Part shown: piece by piece, positions 61,781 through 64,000 of the stretch
Position numbering within the stretch: the stretch's first letter is position 1
How the letters are laid out: each line of letters begins with the position of its first letter
DNA from: Salegentibacter sediminis
Lineage (GTDB): Bacteria; Bacteroidota; Bacteroidia; Flavobacteriales; Flavobacteriaceae
Reading direction: 5' to 3'
NCBI RefSeq assembly: GCF_002078605.1
Contig: NZ_MSJR01000001.1
Location: 837,137-901,136 of the forward strand
DNA: 64,000 nt
Position numbers and translations under genes: made by a program
Notes under the pieces: model-generated
Seen by the model: only the letters and a program-made list of their open reading frames with translations
Database searches by the model: none
What the model was told of the DNA's origin: nothing

Positions 61781-63727
61781 TTAAACTTCAAACGTCTTTA
61801 ACGTCTCTCTTATTTCTTTATTTATTATTTCGGCAAAGGCTTCAGGGGTCATTGTTCCCAGATCTCCTTCTCCACGTTTTCGTACAGAAACTGTACCATC
61901 TTTCTCTTCCTGCTCTCCTACAATCAACATGTAAGGGAATTTGTTTACTTCGGCTTCACGGATTTTCTTCCCAACGGTTTCATTCCGGTTATCGGCCAGG
62001 GCGCGAATTTCGTGATTTTCTAGCAAAGTTAAAACTTTTTGTGAGTATTTTTCATACTTCTCGCTGAGCGAGAGAATGATAGCCTGTTCTGGCATTAACC
62101 ATAGCGGGAAGTTCCCAGCAGTATGCTCAAGCAAGATCGCAATAAACCTTTCCATACTGCCAAAAGGCGCACGATGTATCATGACAGGTCGATGTGACTC
62201 ATTGTCACTGCCTTTATAATTGAGGTCAAATCTTTCTGGCAGGTTATAATCTACCTGTATGGTACCCAACTGCCAACTTCTGCCCAAAGCATCTTTAACC
62301 ATAAAGTCCAGTTTTGGACCATAAAAAGCGGCTTCTCCCGTTTCGATTACATAATCAAGCCCTTTTTCTTTTGCCGCATTGAGGATAGCGCTTTCAGCTT
62401 TTTCCCAAACATCATCGCTGCCAATATATTTTTCTTTGTTATCTGGGTCCCTGAGGGAAACCTGGGCCGTGAAGTTTTCGAAACCTAAAGAATCGAATAC
62501 ATATAAAGTAAGGTCTATAACTTTTTTGAATTCTGAATCTAATTGATCTGGAGTACAGAAAATATGGGCATCATCCTGGGTAAATCCTCTAACCCTTGTT
62601 AATCCGTGTAATTCCCCGCTTTGTTCATAACGGTATACCGTTCCAAATTCTGCGAAGCGCTTGGGAAGGTCACGATAACTCCACGAAGAAGCATTATAAA
62701 TCTCACAGTGATGAGGGCAGTTCATGGGTTTTAGTAGGAATTCCTCTCCTTCATTAGGCGTATGTATGGGCTGGAAGCTGTCTTCACCGTACTTGGCATA
62801 ATGTCCTGAGGTAACATATAGCTCCTTTTGTCCAATATGTGGACTCACCACCATTTCATATCCTGCTTTTTTCTGGGCTTTTTTAAGAAAATTTTCCAGC
62901 CGTTCTCTTAAAGCCGCCCCTTTTGGTAACCATAATGGTAAGCCCTGACCCACCTTTTGTGAAAAGGTGAAAAGTTCAAGCTCCCGCCCTAATTTTCGGT
63001 GATCCCGTTTTTTGGCCTCCTCTAATAGTTCCAGATATTCTTTTAATTCTTTTTGCTTCGGAAACGAAATTCCATAAACCCTGGTAAGCTGAGGGTTCTT
63101 TTCATCCCCCCTCCAATAGGCTCCTGCAACGCTCATTAGCTTTACCGCTTTTATAAAACCTGTGTTGGGAAGGTGGCCTCCGCGACACAGATCGGTAAAA
63201 TTGGAGTGGTCACAAAAGGTAATCTCTCCGTCCTTTAGATTTTCAATAAGCTCAACCTTAAAGGGATTGTTCTGGTTTTTATAATATTCAAGAGCTTCGG
63301 CCTTGGAAACTTCACGCATTCTAAAGTCGTGTTTTTCACGAGCGATCTCCAGCATTCGGTTTTCAATCTTTTTAAAATCGTTTTCCGATAGCTTCTCTTC
63401 GCCGAAATCAACATCGTAATAAAAACCATTTTCAATAGCAGGGCCAATGGTGAGTTTGGCACCGGGGTAAAGTTCTTCAATGGCTTGAGCCATAACGTGA
63501 GAAGTGGAATGCCAGAATGCTTTCTTACCTTCATCATCTTTCCAGGTGTAAAGAATAAGGTCTCCGTCTTCTTTAAGCGGAGTTGAGGTTTCCACCGTTT
63601 CTCCTTTATATTTAGCCGAAATGACATTTCGGGCCAGGCCTTCGCTTATGCTCATTGCAACATCCATAGGAGTGGTGCCCTTCTCAAATTCCTTTATACT
63701 GCCATCCGGCAAACTTACCTTGATCAT
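61781..63727 (-). CDS. thrS: Threonyl-tRNA synthetase
   Basis: Attaches threonine to tRNA-Thr and edits mischarged serine. The 648-residue protein has the N-terminal TGS domain ([20 protein letters not shown]), the editing domain with [19 protein letters not shown] and [19 protein letters not shown], and the class II core. Zinc ligands are in [10 protein letters not shown], motif 2 is [21 protein letters not shown], and motif 3 is [19 protein letters not shown]. The anticodon-binding domain ends the protein. It is the first gene of thrS-infC-rpmI-rplT, with a -7 box 28 nt upstream. Confidence 0.97.
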   Translation of the reverse strand: MIKVSLPDGSIKEFEKGTTPMDVAMSISEGLARNVISAKYKGETVETSTPLKEDGDLILYTWKDDEGKKAFWHSTSHVMAQAIEELYPGAKLTIGPAIENGFYYDVDFGEEKLSENDFKKIENRMLEIAREKHDFRMREVSKAEALEYYKNQNNPFKVELIENLKDGEITFCDHSNFTDLCRGGHLPNTGFIKAVKLMSVAGAYWRGDEKNPQLTRVYGISFPKQKELKEYLELLEEAKKRDHRKLGRELELFTFSQKVGQGLPLWLPKGAALRERLENFLKKAQKKAGYEMVVSPHIGQKELYVTSGHYAKYGEDSFQPIHTPNEGEEFLLKPMNCPHHCEIYNASSWSYRDLPKRFAEFGTVYRYEQSGELHGLTRVRGFTQDDAHIFCTPDQLDSEFKKVIDLTLYVFDSLGFENFTAQVSLRDPDNKEKYIGSDDVWEKAESAILNAAKEKGLDYVIETGEAAFYGPKLDFMVKDALGRSWQLGTIQVDYNLPERFDLNYKGSDNESHRPVMIHRAPFGSMERFIAILLEHTAGNFPLWLMPEQAIILSLSEKYEKYSQKVLTLLENHEIRALADNRNETVGKKIREAEVNKFPYMLIVGEQEEKDGTVSVRKRGEGDLGTMTPEAFAEIINKEIRETLKTFEV

Positions 63728-63755
63728 TTTCTTGATTTCTGAACTAATTTATGCG

Positions 63756-63763
63756 CAAAGATA
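63756..63763 (-). promoter_or_regulatory. -7 promoter element of the thrS operon
   Basis: TATCTTTG on the minus strand, 28 nt before the ATG, with a TTG 20 nt further upstream that fits the -33 element. From here to the window end (64000) I see no gene. Confidence 0.65.
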
Positions 63764-64000
63764 ACAAGCTGACTTTGGTTGCGCAATAATGTATGAGTAT
63801 AAAAATAGGCGATTATAACGGGTATTATTCTGTCCTTAATATATGTACTTGAATTTTCTTGTATTTAGGTGTATTTCTGTTTTGGATTTTCTTCGGAAAA
63901 AATTATAATTTCTAAAGAGTTCAGACTGAAGTTGTTTGGGTGTTTATTTAAGATTTCTTTAAAAAACTTTTGAATTACGCTTGCGGGACTAAAAAAGCCC

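Noticed and set aside
63764..64000. A further gene or tRNA at the right edge
   Set aside because: No frame, promoter or cloverleaf could be supported in this AT-rich stretch.

Overview
The window is a contiguous stretch of a Bacteroidota chromosome, almost certainly Flavobacteriaceae. The evidence is low-to-moderate GC, dense gene packing with few Shine-Dalgarno sequences, and at least twenty matches to the Bacteroidota -7 promoter element TAnnTTTG placed just upstream of genes. The gene families also fit: a Pur-alpha-like DUF3276 protein, DUF1573 lipoprotein, mitochondrial-type aconitase, split transketolase, long NusB, carotenoid operon headed by a MerR regulator, and outer-membrane barrels ending in an aromatic residue. 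A relative of Gramella/Christiangramia, Salegentibacter or Zunongwangia is my guess; sequence alone does not fix the genus. No prophage, insertion sequence, CRISPR array or integrative element was seen. This is mainly core genome.

Layout. 1-5.8 kb: partial outer-membrane barrel, kdsA (LPS), DinB-like protein, small membrane protein, typA, YgjV-like protein, ftsE, DsrE-like protein. 6-10.8 kb: a two-gene envelope operon, a giant TPR protein plus a barrel. 11-16.7 kb: PiT-like transporter, amidohydrolase lipoprotein, a cyclophilin-FKBP fusion, Prx6-type peroxiredoxin, thioredoxin-like protein, csaA. 16.7-25.9 kb: M14 peptidase, PUR protein, ABC exporter half, leucine dehydrogenase, nusB-DUF1573-yajC, pepT. 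26-31.1 kb: pyrD-LysE, HMG-CoA lyase, then a porin / FMN-binding protein / four-helix membrane protein cassette. 31.2-39.3 kb: guaB, a periplasmic folding group (ompH, PPIase lipoprotein, surA), moxR, acnA. 39.4-47.1 kb: TlpA-like protein, the carotenoid operon merR-crtI-crtB-crtZ-crtY on the minus strand, and a divergent SDR-aldehyde dehydrogenase pair. 47.1-47.7 kb: tRNA-Leu and two tRNA-Lys genes in a tandem duplication that also carries tRNA 3' fragments and a palindromic repeat. 47.8-56 kb: aroK, phosphoribosyltransferase, methyltransferase and S4 protein, FKBP lipoprotein, barrel, two-gene transketolase, tgt-lptF/G. 56-63.7 kb: accA, dnaB, a secreted protein usually labelled asparagine synthetase B, yjbQ, and the translation operon thrS-infC-rpmI-rplT.

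How the genes work together. The crt operon encodes lycopene synthesis, cyclisation and hydroxylation, so zeaxanthin is the expected product. Its first gene has the W-x9-EH and ExHxxG signatures of the CarH/LitR B12-dependent photoreceptor family, suggesting light control. thrS-infC-rpmI-rplT is the classical translation cluster; infC here can only start at a non-canonical codon (most likely ATA), matching IF3 autoregulation known elsewhere. Several genes have their -7 box only 5-8 nt before the start codon, implying leaderless or nearly leaderless mRNAs.

The best candidates for something little described are the porin/FMN-binding/HTH-motif membrane protein cassette (28.8-31.1 kb), the TPR-barrel pair (6-10.8 kb), the tgt gene lacking its zinc cysteines, and the tRNA-Lys duplication. 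Start codons were chosen by hand. For several genes (cyclophilin-FKBP, pyrD, HMG-CoA lyase, guaB, ompH, transketolase N half, FKBP lipoprotein) the longest open frame begins inside or upstream of the promoter, and I moved the start downstream.
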